Notes: generated from the sequence alone by a model not told the origin. A stretch of DNA of 64,000 nt from Actinoplanes sp. M2I2 (GCF_023544445.1 NZ_JALPVJ010000005.1:434001-498000), one strand, 5' to 3'. Counted from the first letter of the stretch, positions 47,901-56,067 are shown. Numbers and translations: made by a program.

Positions 47901-48337
47901 TCGGTGATCGCGGGGAGCCCCCATTCCGGGTAGCCGGCCATGCCGTAGCCGCGAGCGCCGTGCCGCCACAGCGCCATCTGATCGGCCGGTCCCTGACTGC
48001 GCCCGTTCGCCTCGGTCCGCAGCAACTCCTTCTCGGTGGCGAGGCGCCGCATCGGCAGATCCCGCAGCGAGGCGCAGACCGCGGCGAGGAAGTCGTTCAA
48101 CTCCTCGGCGGAACCGTGCATGTGGAAGTAGGTGTGCTCGACACCGGTGGCGCCGTTGTAGTGGTAGTCGGCGACGCCCGTGGAGAACAGCGCCAGGTGC
48201 TCGACCAGGTGGGTGATGCCGCGCCGGGCGAGCGGCTCGTCGGCGAATCCGACCCGGAACGCCAGCCCGGCCTGCGCGGGTCCGGTGGCCGGCGCGAGCA
48301 GAGCGGGAACCCCGTCGACCTCGATCTGCTTGATCAT
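44951..48337 (-). CDS. Fusion: M16-family metallopeptidase joined in frame to a membrane sulfite-oxidase-type molybdoenzyme
   Basis: One uninterrupted frame of 1128 codons. Residues 1-~430 are an M16 (insulinase/pitrilysin) peptidase unit with the inverted zinc motif HLVEH (43-47), the downstream Glu in ELLRTEANGR and the ELRQEGGLSYTAQAGY region. A beta-rich piece (PDGGRQVVGHDGITVVLEP) and Pro-rich linker follow, then hydrophobic helices from about 510. From residue ~590 the sequence is a membrane-bound sulfite-oxidase-like protein: four or five helices, an internal twin-arginine-type motif (DRRYFLK, ~778), and the Moco domain with the molybdenum-ligand Cys in TLACVSNEVGG (~897) and a C-terminal dimerisation domain. 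A GTG at 46570 with AGG 8 nt upstream could start the oxidase separately, but no stop ends the peptidase before it. Usually these are separate genes. The ATG overlaps the upstream gene (ATGA). Confidence 0.8.
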   Translation of the reverse strand: MIKQIEVDGVPALLAPATGPAQAGLAFRVGFADEPLARRGITHLVEHLALFSTGVADYHYNGATGVEHTYFHMHGSAEELNDFLAAVCASLRDLPMRRLATEKELLRTEANGRSQGPADQMALWRHGARGYGMAGYPEWGLPAITEDDLREWVARYFTRDNAVLWVTGDEVPPGLRLDLPGGVRQPSPPLTSALPVTPAWFPGSSGMLGWDAIVPRQAGSAVFAGVLERVLFRELRQEGGLSYTAQAGYQPLGSDHALVTAVADALPEKQAAVVGAFTDVLAALRVGRVDEADVAAVVKKHTEALRHAEDQGARLPGQALNVLAGLEVRDIDDAVADVRVVRAADVAAVAAAACADGLLMTPRVRGDWTGATAAPDRSDSVVTGDEHASLEDATERLVVGAEGVSVVSERNQATVRFDACAIVRAWPDGGRQVVGHDGITVVLEPTLYARGHAAVERLDSHVPAALRVAQPDRPADRIPQPEPEAASAPQAPAAPATTPGGRRRVVLLVLAVLVGLPLVGRIVYELVTGIEDLGTGSVGLTVAVVVTSACAAGAVNAVRRGPRTLIRGVIAHPAVSGVAAPVTGEQDERVKLSVGAGLAGVAAAAVALGAAEVVAVVTGPLTAPLPAVGGVVVDNVPGPVKDFGISVFGVHDKTALIVGTAVLLAIYAYGVGVAAVRSWRLGLAGIGLFAVVGVVAAQTRHDAGVFAWLPTVAGAALAVWVLRLLLDRAGAYRAEPAAEPVAVGAAIGGPGARPADGLGAGGVATGSPPVVRGASVEDRRYFLKILGTAFGSAAVAGFGGRWLTSRRAVTAARKDVVLPAPRQTAPPVPAGVQVPGVTPYISPNKDFYRIDTALIPPQVDPATWQLRIHGMVRNPITLTWEQLLQRPMIERYVTLACVSNEVGGDLIGNALWLGTPIRELLEEAGPLPGADQVVQRSVDGWTCGSPTATLMDGRDALLAVGMNGEALPVDHGFPARMVVPGLYGYVSACKWITEIELTRFADFDAYWVPRGWSAQGPIKTESRIDTPRDGASRDPGTVTVGGVAWAQHRGVTKVEVQVDDGAWAEATLAATVSSDTWREWSFAWPATAGEHRLRVRATDGTGATQTSTPAPPAPDGASGWHAIKVQIG

Positions 48338-49278
48338 CGGGCCACTCCGGCCAGGGCGCGCCGGCGGTGGTTGCGGATGTGCCCGGCCGGGTCGTCGCCG
48401 AGGTAGGTCCAGGGGTGCTTGGTGGCCAGGTCGCCGAGCAGGGCGAACAGCGCGGCCGCGGAGCGGCGGTCGCCGGTCAGGCTGAAGACGAAGGCGAACG
48501 TGCTGGCCGCTTCCACCCAGCCGTGGTCGCGGCCGAAGTCGGAGTGCAGCACCGACCGCTCGGCCGCCTCCCGGAGCTCTGCGCGCACCGGGCCTCCGTT
48601 CAGGTAGGCGGTGTCGGTGCCCGGCGGCAACTCGAGCCAGTGCTCGATGTGCGCCTCCGCGACCAGCACCCCCTGGACGGCCCCGGGCGGCGCGGCCAGC
48701 ATCTCCTCACGGCACCACGGGTGCAGTTGGTCCCAGCTGCCGCTCCACTTGGGGCACAGCGACTGCAACAGATGGAATTGCGCGGTCAGGTTGTGCGGGT
48801 CGAGCGCCTTGACCTTGTCGTACCGGCGCCGGATCTCGGCCAGACCCACTTCGAGCCCGCGACCGGACACCAGGCGGGCCGACCAGATCGCCGGGTCGCG
48901 CGGATTCCGGGCGGCCCCGTCGATCAGCACCGCCTCGGCCCGGCGCAGCCAGTCGTGGAACTCGCCGAACTGCTGCGAGCTCACGTACTCGGCCCGAGCC
49001 CCCGTGCGGATCTTCCACCCGACGTCGACGAGGCGGAAACCCAGCATGGCCGCGGCCGCGCCGTCGGCCGGATCGCGATCGAGCACCTCGCGCAGCAGCT
49101 GCTCGGCGCCGTCCACGAAGCCGCCCTGCCGGAGCACCATCGTGCGCCCGGCCGGGGGAAGCCCGTCGACCACCTGACGCACCGCGGGCCAGTCGCGCGC
49201 GGCCAGCCGTTCGCGGACCACGCGGACCTCCGGGTACGCGTCCGCGGGGTCGAGAAGTACCTGATCTGAACCGGTCAC
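48334..49278 (-). CDS. Unrecognised helical protein coupled to the M16/molybdoenzyme gene
   Basis: The product has 314 residues with no signal peptide or membrane segment. The composition is Trp/Leu/Ala/Arg-rich and helical, with TPR-like segments (GAEQLLREVLDRDPADGAAAAMLG, EIRRRYDKVKALDPHNLTAQF-type), but no family I can name. Its stop overlaps the start of the M16 fusion gene, so the two are co-translated and probably functionally linked. GTG 49278 is chosen because TATGCT lies exactly 7 nt upstream; ATG 49290 falls inside that -10 box. Confidence 0.78.
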   Translation of the reverse strand: MTGSDQVLLDPADAYPEVRVVRERLAARDWPAVRQVVDGLPPAGRTMVLRQGGFVDGAEQLLREVLDRDPADGAAAAMLGFRLVDVGWKIRTGARAEYVSSQQFGEFHDWLRRAEAVLIDGAARNPRDPAIWSARLVSGRGLEVGLAEIRRRYDKVKALDPHNLTAQFHLLQSLCPKWSGSWDQLHPWCREEMLAAPPGAVQGVLVAEAHIEHWLELPPGTDTAYLNGGPVRAELREAAERSVLHSDFGRDHGWVEAASTFAFVFSLTGDRRSAAALFALLGDLATKHPWTYLGDDPAGHIRNHRRRALAGVAR

Positions 49279-49285
49279 GGCGGGC

Positions 49286-49291
49286 AGCATA
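49286..49291 (-). promoter_or_regulatory. -10 box of a leaderless promoter for the unknown gene / M16 fusion operon
   Basis: TATGCT on the minus strand (49291-49286), 7 nt before GTG 49278. Confidence 0.5.
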
Positions 49292-49324
49292 GACGATCTT
49301 GAGTGCCCGCCGTGGCCGGGATCT

Positions 49325-50503
49325 TCAGGTGAGGAGGGGGTCTTCGAGGAGGTGTTCGAAGGCGAGCTCGCCCGCGCCGATCAGGGCCGCGTCGGTACCG
49401 AGCTCGGGCGTACGCAGGCGGATGTGCTCGCGGCAGGCGGGCAGCGCGATCGCGGTCAGCCGGCTGCGGATCTGGGCCGCGGCGACCAGGTAGACGTCGC
49501 GGAGGGTGCCGCCGAAGATGACGGCCTCGGGGTTGAAGATGTTGACCAGGTTGCCGACGCCGAAACCGATCCACTCGCCGACCTGGCGCACGGCGAACTG
49601 GGCCTGGCTGTCACCCCGCATCGCCGCCTCGACCACGCCCAGCACGGCCTCGCGCCCGGTGAGCTCGGGCCGGCCGGCGTGCTTGAGCAGCGCGTACTCG
49701 CCGATCTCGGTCTCCCAGCAGCCGCGCGAGCCACAACTGCACTCGCGGCCGTAGGGGTTGACCACCATGTGACCGACCTCGCCGCCGTAGCCGCCGTGAC
49801 CGGCCACCCGGCGGCCGTCGGCGATGATGCCGGCGCCCACCCCGACGTCGCCGTACAGGTAGATCACGTTGTCGCAGCCGGCCGCGGCGCCGCGGCTGTG
49901 CTCGACCAGCGCGGAGACGTCGGCGTGGTTGCCCATCGTCAGCTTGCCCGCGTCACCGAGCTCGGCGCGGAGCGCGGCGCCGACCGGCTCCTCGACCCAG
50001 CCGATCGTGGGCGCCAGCCGGACCATACCGTCGGCCCGGCGGACCATCCCGGCCACCGCCACGCCGGTGCCGACGAACCGGCCGTCACCGGGCACGTCGG
50101 CGCGCATCTCCCGGACGAACTCGGCCAGCGGCTTGACCGCGTCGATCACCTGCATGCCGCGGGGCCGGTCGGTCTCCCGGCGGTCCAGGATGCGGCCGCC
50201 CAGACCGACCCGGGCCGCCCGCAGGCGGTCCACCTCGATGCTGAGCGCGTACGCGTAGACCCGGGACGACTCGGGCCGGACGACCAGCGACGGTCGCCCG
50301 GCCCGGCCGGTCTCTCGTGGTGCCGCCTCGGTGACCAGCCCGGCGGTGGTCAGATCGGCGGTCAGGGCCCCGATGGTGCTGCGGTTCAGGCCGAGCCGGC
50401 TGGTGAGCTCCGCCCGGGAGGTGGCGCCGTGCACGTGTACGTACCGAAGCAACGTCCCGAGATTGTGCCGGCGAACCTCCTCCTGGCTGGGGCCGGCCCG
50501 CAT
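49325..50503 (-). CDS. ROK-family transcriptional repressor, Rok7B7-like
   Basis: The product has 392 residues. An N-terminal winged HTH (HGATSRAELTSRLGLNRSTI) is followed by a sugar-kinase-like ROK domain with the zinc site GHMVVNPYGRECSCGSRGCW and the phosphate-binding VGVGAGIIADGRRVAG loop. The DxGxT motif of true ROK kinases is not evident near the domain start, in keeping with a regulator. In S. coelicolor Rok7B7 lies beside and regulates xylFGH and affects carbon catabolite control and antibiotic production; the same gene order here supports a xylose-linked role. It is transcribed after xylH with a 34-nt gap, so it may be the last gene of the operon. Confidence 0.92.
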   Translation of the reverse strand: MRAGPSQEEVRRHNLGTLLRYVHVHGATSRAELTSRLGLNRSTIGALTADLTTAGLVTEAAPRETGRAGRPSLVVRPESSRVYAYALSIEVDRLRAARVGLGGRILDRRETDRPRGMQVIDAVKPLAEFVREMRADVPGDGRFVGTGVAVAGMVRRADGMVRLAPTIGWVEEPVGAALRAELGDAGKLTMGNHADVSALVEHSRGAAAGCDNVIYLYGDVGVGAGIIADGRRVAGHGGYGGEVGHMVVNPYGRECSCGSRGCWETEIGEYALLKHAGRPELTGREAVLGVVEAAMRGDSQAQFAVRQVGEWIGFGVGNLVNIFNPEAVIFGGTLRDVYLVAAAQIRSRLTAIALPACREHIRLRTPELGTDAALIGAGELAFEHLLEDPLLT

Positions 50504-50537
50504 CAGCGTGCCGTCCCCGGTACCAGGTGGATCTTGT

Positions 50538-51797
50538 TCATCGGTTGCCGGTTGCGGCCGCTCTGCGCCGGGCCAGGGCGTCGACGCTCGCGGCGATCAG
50601 CAGGATGACACCGGTGAAGATGTACTTCTGACCGGCGCTGAAGCCGAGCAGACCCATGCCGTTGTCGATGACGGCGATCACCGCGCCACCGATGACGGCG
50701 TTGATGACCTTGCCCTTACCACCGAAGAGGCTGGTGCCGCCGATGACGGCCGCGCCCACCGAGTACAGCAGGATGTTGCTGCCACCGGTGTTGGGGTCGA
50801 CCGACGAGGCCCGGCTGACGGCCATGATGCCGCCGATCGCGGCCATGAACGACGCGATCACGAAGACCGAGATACGGATCCGGTCGACCGGGATACCGGC
50901 GCGACGGGCCGCCTCGGTGTTGCCACCGACCGCGTAGACGTGCCGGCCATAGCTGGTCCGGCCCAGCACGAACGTCCAGAGCACCAGGAAGAAGGCGATG
51001 ATCGGGACGACGATCGGCACACCCTTGAGGGAGTTGATCGCCGGGTTGATCGCCCGCTCCTGGGTCAGGATCGCGGTGGCCGCCAGGATCAGCACGCCCA
51101 GGCCGCCGATGCGCAGCAGCACGATGCCCAGCGGGTCGGTGACCAGGTTGCGCTTGGCCCGGCTCCGCACCTGGTTGAACTGCACCGCGGCGTAGCCCAC
51201 GACGGCCGCGATCGCGAGGATCCAGCTCCAGGCCACCGACAGGTTGTCGTTGTTCAGCGAGTTGAAGAACTCGTCGCGGGTCGAGATGTTGGTGCCGCCG
51301 CCGAGCAGCACCAGCAGCAGCAGGCCCTGGAAGCCCAGGAACGCGGCCAGGGTGACGACGAACGACGGGATGCCGATCTTCGAGACCAGGAAGCCGAGCA
51401 CGAAGCCGATCACCAGACCGGTGATCAGGGCGACCGGGATGGCCGTGTACCAGTCCCAGCCGTGGTTGGTCAGCAGGATGGCCACGACCGCGCCGCACAC
51501 GCCGCTGGCGAAACCGGCGGAGAGGTCGATCTCGCCCAGCAACAGGACGAAGATCAGGCCCATCGCGATGAAGACGACCTGCGCGCCCTGGTTGAACAGG
51601 TTCGCGAAGTTCAGCGAGCTGAAGAACGTGTCCCGGGCGATGCCGAAGATCAGGCTGAGCACCAGGAGGCCGAGAATGGCCGGCAGCGAGCCCAGGTCAC
51701 CGCCGCGGACGCGGCCCCAGTAGTCGTTGATGTAGCTGCCGACGGTCGGCTTGACGACCTTGACGCCGCCGGCCGTGGTGGTCGTGGTGGTGGTCAC
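50538..51797 (-). CDS. xylH: Sugar ABC transporter permease, XylH type
   Basis: The product has 419 residues and about ten hydrophobic helices of the BPD_transp_2 (ribose/xylose/galactose) fold. Recognisable stretches are LGEIDLSAGFASGVCGAVVA, GLVIGFVLGFLVSKIGIPSFVVTLAAF, and the coupling region YAVGGNTEAARRAGIPVDRI. The GTG start overlaps the xylG stop (GTGA). The sugar is presumed to be xylose from homology to the XylFGH system and the ROK gene alongside; galactose- or ribose-type substrates are not excluded. Confidence 0.92.
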   Translation of the reverse strand: MTTTTTTTAGGVKVVKPTVGSYINDYWGRVRGGDLGSLPAILGLLVLSLIFGIARDTFFSSLNFANLFNQGAQVVFIAMGLIFVLLLGEIDLSAGFASGVCGAVVAILLTNHGWDWYTAIPVALITGLVIGFVLGFLVSKIGIPSFVVTLAAFLGFQGLLLLVLLGGGTNISTRDEFFNSLNNDNLSVAWSWILAIAAVVGYAAVQFNQVRSRAKRNLVTDPLGIVLLRIGGLGVLILAATAILTQERAINPAINSLKGVPIVVPIIAFFLVLWTFVLGRTSYGRHVYAVGGNTEAARRAGIPVDRIRISVFVIASFMAAIGGIMAVSRASSVDPNTGGSNILLYSVGAAVIGGTSLFGGKGKVINAVIGGAVIAVIDNGMGLLGFSAGQKYIFTGVILLIAASVDALARRRAAATGNR

Positions 51798-52609
51798 TTG
51801 TCGCCTCCCGGCGTGATGTCGACGACGTCTCCGCCGAAGTCCGCGGGCTTCTCGGGAGGCAGGCCGAGGTTGCCGCTGCGGCCACCGGTGATCAGCTCGA
51901 CCACCTGCGAATGGGTCACGTCGGTGGTCTTGACCTGGGCCGCCATGCGACCGAGGTAGAGGGCCGCGATGCGGTCGGAGACCGCGAACACGTCGTTCAT
52001 GTTGTGCGAGATCAGGACGACGCCGAGGCCGTTGTCGGCCAGGCGGCGCACGAGCTCGAGCACCTGGGCGGTCTGCGCCACGCCGAGGGCGGCGGTCGGC
52101 TCGTCCAGGATCACGACCCGGGAGTTCCAGAGCACGGCCTTGGCGATCGCCACGGTCTGCCGCTGCCCACCGGAGAGGCTGGCGACAAGCTGCCGCAGCG
52201 ACTTCACGGTGCGCACCGAAAGGCTGGCGAGCGTGTCACCGGCCATCTGTTCCATCGTCGGCTCGTCGAGCACGATGCCGCGCTTCTTCTCGCGGCCGAG
52301 GAACATGTTCTGGACGATGTCGAGGTTGTCGCAGAGCGCCAGGTCCTGGTAGACGACCTCGATGCCGAGCGCGGACGCGTCGCGCGGGCTGTGGATGGCA
52401 ACCTGGTTGCCGTCGTAGGTGACCGTGCCCGAGTCGATCGTGTAGATACCGCTGATGCATTTGACCAGCGTCGACTTGCCGGCGCCGTTGTCGCCGACGA
52501 GGGCAGTGACCTCGCCGGGGTAAACACTCAGGCCGACGTCGTGCAGGACCTGAACGGGACCGAAGCCTTTGTTGATCCCGTTGAGCTCCAAGAGGGGTGT
52601 CGCGGCCAC
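51794..52609 (-). CDS. xylG: Sugar ABC transporter ATP-binding protein, XylG type (single ATPase domain)
   Basis: The product has 271 residues. Walker A GDNGAGKST, signature LSGGQRQTVAIAKA, Walker B VVILDEPTAALG and H-loop LISHNM are present. Unlike E. coli XylG/RbsA/MglA, which have two fused ATPase domains, this protein has one, as in actinobacterial xylG genes. GTG 52609 has AAGGAG about 7 nt upstream. It follows xylF after a 161-nt gap that contains a hairpin. Confidence 0.93.
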   Translation of the reverse strand: MAATPLLELNGINKGFGPVQVLHDVGLSVYPGEVTALVGDNGAGKSTLVKCISGIYTIDSGTVTYDGNQVAIHSPRDASALGIEVVYQDLALCDNLDIVQNMFLGREKKRGIVLDEPTMEQMAGDTLASLSVRTVKSLRQLVASLSGGQRQTVAIAKAVLWNSRVVILDEPTAALGVAQTAQVLELVRRLADNGLGVVLISHNMNDVFAVSDRIAALYLGRMAAQVKTTDVTHSQVVELITGGRSGNLGLPPEKPADFGGDVVDITPGGDK

Positions 52610-52688
52610 GGTGGTTCTCCTTCGCTAAGTGACCGGGTTGCCGCCCGCGGCGAGGCCACGAGCGGCGGGAGGGGGGAAAACCCAATTC

Positions 52689-52731
52689 CGGCGCCGCCCA
52701 CGCTCCCGTTCCCGGGAGGTGAGCGGCGCCG
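52689..52731. terminator. Intercistronic hairpin between xylF and xylG
   Basis: CGGCGCCGC (52689-52697) pairs with GCGGCGCCG (52723-52731), with an inner CTCCC/GGGAG stem. It follows the binding-protein gene, like the hairpin after the Opp binding-protein gene, and probably keeps permease and ATPase levels below that of the binding protein. Confidence 0.6.
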
Positions 52732-52770
52732 TCGTCAGTTCGGGTCTAGCCCGTCATCAGTTGAGGATTC

Positions 52771-53877
52771 TCAGCTGATTCCCGCGTCGGTGCAGGCCTT
52801 GGCGAAGTCGGCGGTGCAGACCGCGTCCTTGGTCACGAAGCCGTCCTCGATGACCTTCTTGACCGTGTCCTTGGTGATGGCCTCGGGGTCGAGCAGCACC
52901 GACGGGACGTCGGCGTTCGACTCCGGGTCCTTGGTGGTGCCGGTGGCCGTGGTCGGCTTCTCACCCTTGGCCAGCGCGATCGCCAGCTGGGAGGCCGCGT
53001 CGGCCTCCTTCTTGATCGCCTTGTAGACCGTCATGCACTGGTCGCCGGCGAGGATGTTCTGCAGGCCCTGAACGGTGGCGTCCTGGCCGGTCACCGGGAC
53101 CTGGCCGTTCAGCTTGTTCTTCTTCAGCACCGAGATGACCGCGTTGCCGAGGCCGTCGTTCGCCGCGAGAACACCCTTGATGTTCTTGTTCGACGTCAGC
53201 ATCTGCTCGAAGATCGTGCCGGCCTGAGCGTTGTCCCAGTCCGGAACGGGCTGGTTCGGGCCCTTGGCGAAGGTGCCGTCGGCGTACTTCGGGTTCAGAA
53301 CCGAGTCGTAACCCTGGGCGAACAGGGTCGCGTTGTTGTCGGTCGGGGAGCCGTTGAGCTCGGCGACGACCGGCTTGGTGTACTTCTTCTCGGCCAGGCA
53401 GTCGACCAGGCCCTGGCCCTGCAGCTCGCCGACCTTGACGTTGTCGAACGACACGTAGTAGTTCGCGCCGCCGCTCAGGGTCAGACGGTCGTAGTCGATC
53501 GTCGCGATACCGGCCTTCTTGGCCTTCTCGAGGACGGCCTTACCGGTGCCGGAGTCGAGGTTGACGATCATGAGGACCTTGACGCCGCTCGAGATCATGC
53601 CGTCGGCGATGGTCTGGAACTGCGTCTTGTCGCCCTGAGCGTTCTGGATCTCAACCGGAACGCCGGCCGCGTCGAACGCAGCCTTCAGGAACTTGGGGTC
53701 GTCGGTGCCCCACCGCTGCGAGCTCTTGGTGTCGGGCAGGATGACGCCGACCTTGCCGGCGGAGGCGTTGGCGCCACTGCCGGTGTCGGAGTCGCTGCCA
53801 CTGTCGTCGCCACAAGCGGCCACACTGCTGGTCGCCAGCAGGCCGACGGCGGCAAGGGCGAACAGTCCCTTACGCAT
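52771..53877 (-). CDS. xylF: Sugar ABC transporter substrate-binding lipoprotein, XylF type
   Basis: The product has 368 residues. A signal peptide ends in the lipobox SVAAC, followed by a Ser/Asp/Gly-rich linker. The periplasmic-binding-protein type I fold (Peripla_BP_4) is clear: VGVILPDTKSSQRWGTDDPK, IANRLD-like AGIATIDYDRL, VVAELNGSPTDNNATLFAQG and the second-lobe VTGQDATVQGLQNI. This is the high-affinity sugar receptor of the xylFGH importer. The ATG follows AAAGG and AAGGA motifs. The ROK repressor encoded at the end of the cluster is the obvious candidate regulator. Confidence 0.94.
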   Translation of the reverse strand: MRKGLFALAAVGLLATSSVAACGDDSGSDSDTGSGANASAGKVGVILPDTKSSQRWGTDDPKFLKAAFDAAGVPVEIQNAQGDKTQFQTIADGMISSGVKVLMIVNLDSGTGKAVLEKAKKAGIATIDYDRLTLSGGANYYVSFDNVKVGELQGQGLVDCLAEKKYTKPVVAELNGSPTDNNATLFAQGYDSVLNPKYADGTFAKGPNQPVPDWDNAQAGTIFEQMLTSNKNIKGVLAANDGLGNAVISVLKKNKLNGQVPVTGQDATVQGLQNILAGDQCMTVYKAIKKEADAASQLAIALAKGEKPTTATGTTKDPESNADVPSVLLDPEAITKDTVKKVIEDGFVTKDAVCTADFAKACTDAGIS

Positions 53878-54268
53878 TCCTTATGTCCTTTCGGGTGAAA
53901 CCGGGCCTTCGATCGGATTCGATGGTGTGCGCTGCGGGAGTGTCGCTCCGCGAGACGCCGAAGGATCAAGATCAAGTGATCTGGAGCTAGTTTGTTGTGT
54001 CCGGCAACGTATTCCGGTTGCGGCCGGTTACACAAGCGGTGTCGGCGGTCGATCTCGTAACCGGGCATAACAATCCGGCAACACGGCGGTGATAGGGCCC
54101 GAACGGTCCCGGCAGAGCTGAGCCCCTCGTTCCCGATCGATTGCTGACGTGACTCACCTTGTGACGCTAAGTCAGGCCCGTGACCGGTTCGCACCGTTCT
54201 CCGGAGAAAGATCCTCCCGGCGCGTAACGTTGTCGTAACGGCTCGCGCACCGCTGGTCGTATAGCCGC
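53878..54268. promoter_or_regulatory. xylF upstream region (391 nt)
   Basis: No gene seen. The part nearest xylF should hold its promoter and the ROK operator. An imperfect inverted repeat CCGGCAAC/CGGTTGCGG (54001-54023) and an AT-rich AGTTTGTTG (53988-53996) are the most operator-like features. On the minus strand TTGCCG (54007-54002) is a possible -35. The half near ybaK shows nothing I can name. Confidence 0.4.
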
Positions 54269-54754
54269 TTATGTCCGGATCATGGCGATAACTGCGTCGG
54301 TGAGCCTGATCAGGTCGGCCGGCGAGAGGCTCACCTGCAGACCGCGCCGGCCCGCCGAGACGTACATCACGTCGATCCGCTCGGCCGAGTCGTCGATCAC
54401 GGTCGGCAGCTTCTTGCGTTGCCCCAGCGGGCTGATCCCGCCCCGCACATAACCACTGCTCCGCTCGGCCGCGCCCCGGTCGGCCAGCGTGGCCCGCTTA
54501 CCGCCCGCGGCCTGCGCGAGCGCCTTGAGATCGAGGTCGCCGGTCACCGGCACCACGCCGACGACGAGCGCGCCGTCGACCTCGGCGATCAACGTCTTGA
54601 ACAGGCGTTCCGGCGCCACCCCGAGAGCCTGCGCGACCAGCGCGCCGTAATTCGGCGCGTCCGGGGACACCTCGTACGGGTGCAGGGTGTGCTCGACGTT
54701 CTGAGCGGTCAGCAGCGCGGTGGCCGGGGTGCCGGCCGCGGCCTTCTTAGCCAT
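54269..54754 (-). CDS. ybaK: Cys-tRNA(Pro) / aminoacyl-tRNA deacylase, YbaK/EbsC family
   Basis: The product has 161 residues. It hydrolyses Cys mis-attached to tRNA-Pro, an editing function in trans to ProRS. The YbaK/ProX fold is recognisable: QNVEHTLHPYEVSPDAPNYG, FKTLIAEVDGALVVGVVPVTGDLDLKALA, and the substrate-pocket YVRGGISPLGQRKKLPTVID. ATG 54754 has no Shine-Dalgarno; TACGGT lies exactly 6 nt upstream, which excludes the earlier ATGs of the frame. Confidence 0.94.
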   Translation of the reverse strand: MAKKAAAGTPATALLTAQNVEHTLHPYEVSPDAPNYGALVAQALGVAPERLFKTLIAEVDGALVVGVVPVTGDLDLKALAQAAGGKRATLADRGAAERSSGYVRGGISPLGQRKKLPTVIDDSAERIDVMYVSAGRRGLQVSLSPADLIRLTDAVIAMIRT

Positions 54755-54760
54755 GCGCGC

Positions 54761-54766
54761 ACCGTA
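54761..54766 (-). promoter_or_regulatory. -10 box of a leaderless promoter for ybaK
   Basis: TACGGT on the minus strand (54766-54761), 6 nt before ATG 54754. Confidence 0.5.
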
Positions 54767-54823
54767 CTGCAGCACAGGTCTGCCCCGATGCCCCATCACC
54801 TCTGCCCTAACCCCGCACACCGC

Positions 54824-54869
54824 GCCAGGGCTGTCGCGTCGGTGTCGCCAGGGCTGTCGCGTCGGTGTC
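54824..54869. repeat. Exact 23-bp tandem duplication
   Basis: Two identical 23-bp units (54824-54846 and 54847-54869) lie between ybaK and the methyltransferase stop at 54871; a partial third copy begins within the gene's last codons. Confidence 0.85.
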
Positions 54870-54870
54870 G

Positions 54871-56040
54871 TCAGGGCTTGCAGAGGATGACGGTCGGGGC
54901 GCCGGCCACGCGGGTCAGCACCAGCGAGGCCGCCGTGGGACCGGACAGTCGCAGATCCCGGCGCAGCTGCTCCGGCTCCAGGGCCGAGCCACGCTTGCGG
55001 ATCTCGAGCCGGCCCACCCCCCGCTCGCGCAGCAGGGTCCGCAGCCGCTTCAAAGAGAACGGCAGGACGTCGGTGACCTCGAGGCGGCGAGCGAACGGAG
55101 TCTCGGCGGGCTCGTCGGTGTGCACGTACGCGATCGACGGGTCGGCCAGCCGGCCGTTCACCGTCTCGGCGAACTCGGCGACCAGGTGCGATCGGACCAC
55201 GGCCGGGTCCGGGTCATAGACGTACGCTCCCACGCCACCCACCGGCGCGGCCCGCATCCCGCTGCCGGTCAGCTCGGCACCACCCGGCAGCAGCGTCGCC
55301 CGGCGCGGCGCGCTCGCCAGCGGCCCGCACCAGAACGCCGCCTCGACCAGATCACCGCCGACGCTGACCCACTCCCCCTCGGCGCCCGGCGGCAGCAGGA
55401 CGTGGTCGATGCCGGGGGCGAGTTTCAGCACCGTACGGGGAACGCGCTCGGCCAGGCCGGCGATGAAGTCCCAGGGCGGGGAGTACGACCGCGGGTCGAA
55501 CACGCGCCCGCGGCCGGCCCGGCGCCGCGCCGGATCGGCGAACACGGCGTCGTAATCCTCCACCGGCACGGTCGTGGCGTCGGCGCACTCGACCGTGATC
55601 CGATCGGCCAGACCGAGGGCCCGGGCGTTGGCCGCGGCCATCTCGGCAGTGACCGGATCGGCGTCGACGGCATGGACGGTGAGGCCGGCCCGGGCCGCCG
55701 CCAGCGCGTCGGAGCCCAGCCCGCACCCGAGGTCGGCCAGGGTCCGTACCCCCGCCGCGGCCAGGCGGGCGGCACGCCGGTCAGCCACCACGGCCCGGGT
55801 GGCCTGCTCGAGGCCCGCCCGGGTGAAGAACATCGACGCCGCGTCCGGGCCGAACTTGGCCGCCGCGCGGCGTCGCAGATCGACCTGCGTGAGCGCGGCG
55901 GCGGCCAGATCGGGCGGCACCCCGGCCGCGCGCAGGGCCGAGGCCGCGGCCAACGGGTCGTCCCCGGTGGCCGCACCGGCCAGGGCCAGGGCGTTCACCC
56001 CTTCGGGCGTACGGAATCGGGCAGTCGACTCGACGGTCAC
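54871..56040 (-). CDS. Class I SAM-dependent methyltransferase with THUMP-like domain
   Basis: The product has 389 residues. The N-terminal ~90 residues are helical; the Rossmann methyltransferase core has motif I LADLGCGLGSDALAAA, motif II VHAVDADP and the DPARR motif ([19 protein letters not shown]). The C-terminal part (RLEVTDVLPFSLKRLRTLLR, then ERGVGRLEIRKRGSALEPEQ) is the THUMP-like RNA-binding fold. An RNA substrate, probably rRNA or tRNA, is likely but not known. GTG 56040 with GAGGAGA about 9 nt upstream. It is divergent from groES. Confidence 0.9.
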   Translation of the reverse strand: MTVESTARFRTPEGVNALALAGAATGDDPLAAASALRAAGVPPDLAAAALTQVDLRRRAAAKFGPDAASMFFTRAGLEQATRAVVADRRAARLAAAGVRTLADLGCGLGSDALAAARAGLTVHAVDADPVTAEMAAANARALGLADRITVECADATTVPVEDYDAVFADPARRRAGRGRVFDPRSYSPPWDFIAGLAERVPRTVLKLAPGIDHVLLPPGAEGEWVSVGGDLVEAAFWCGPLASAPRRATLLPGGAELTGSGMRAAPVGGVGAYVYDPDPAVVRSHLVAEFAETVNGRLADPSIAYVHTDEPAETPFARRLEVTDVLPFSLKRLRTLLRERGVGRLEIRKRGSALEPEQLRRDLRLSGPTAASLVLTRVAGAPTVILCKP

Positions 56041-56067
56041 GCAGGCATTCTCCTCGGCACGCCATGT

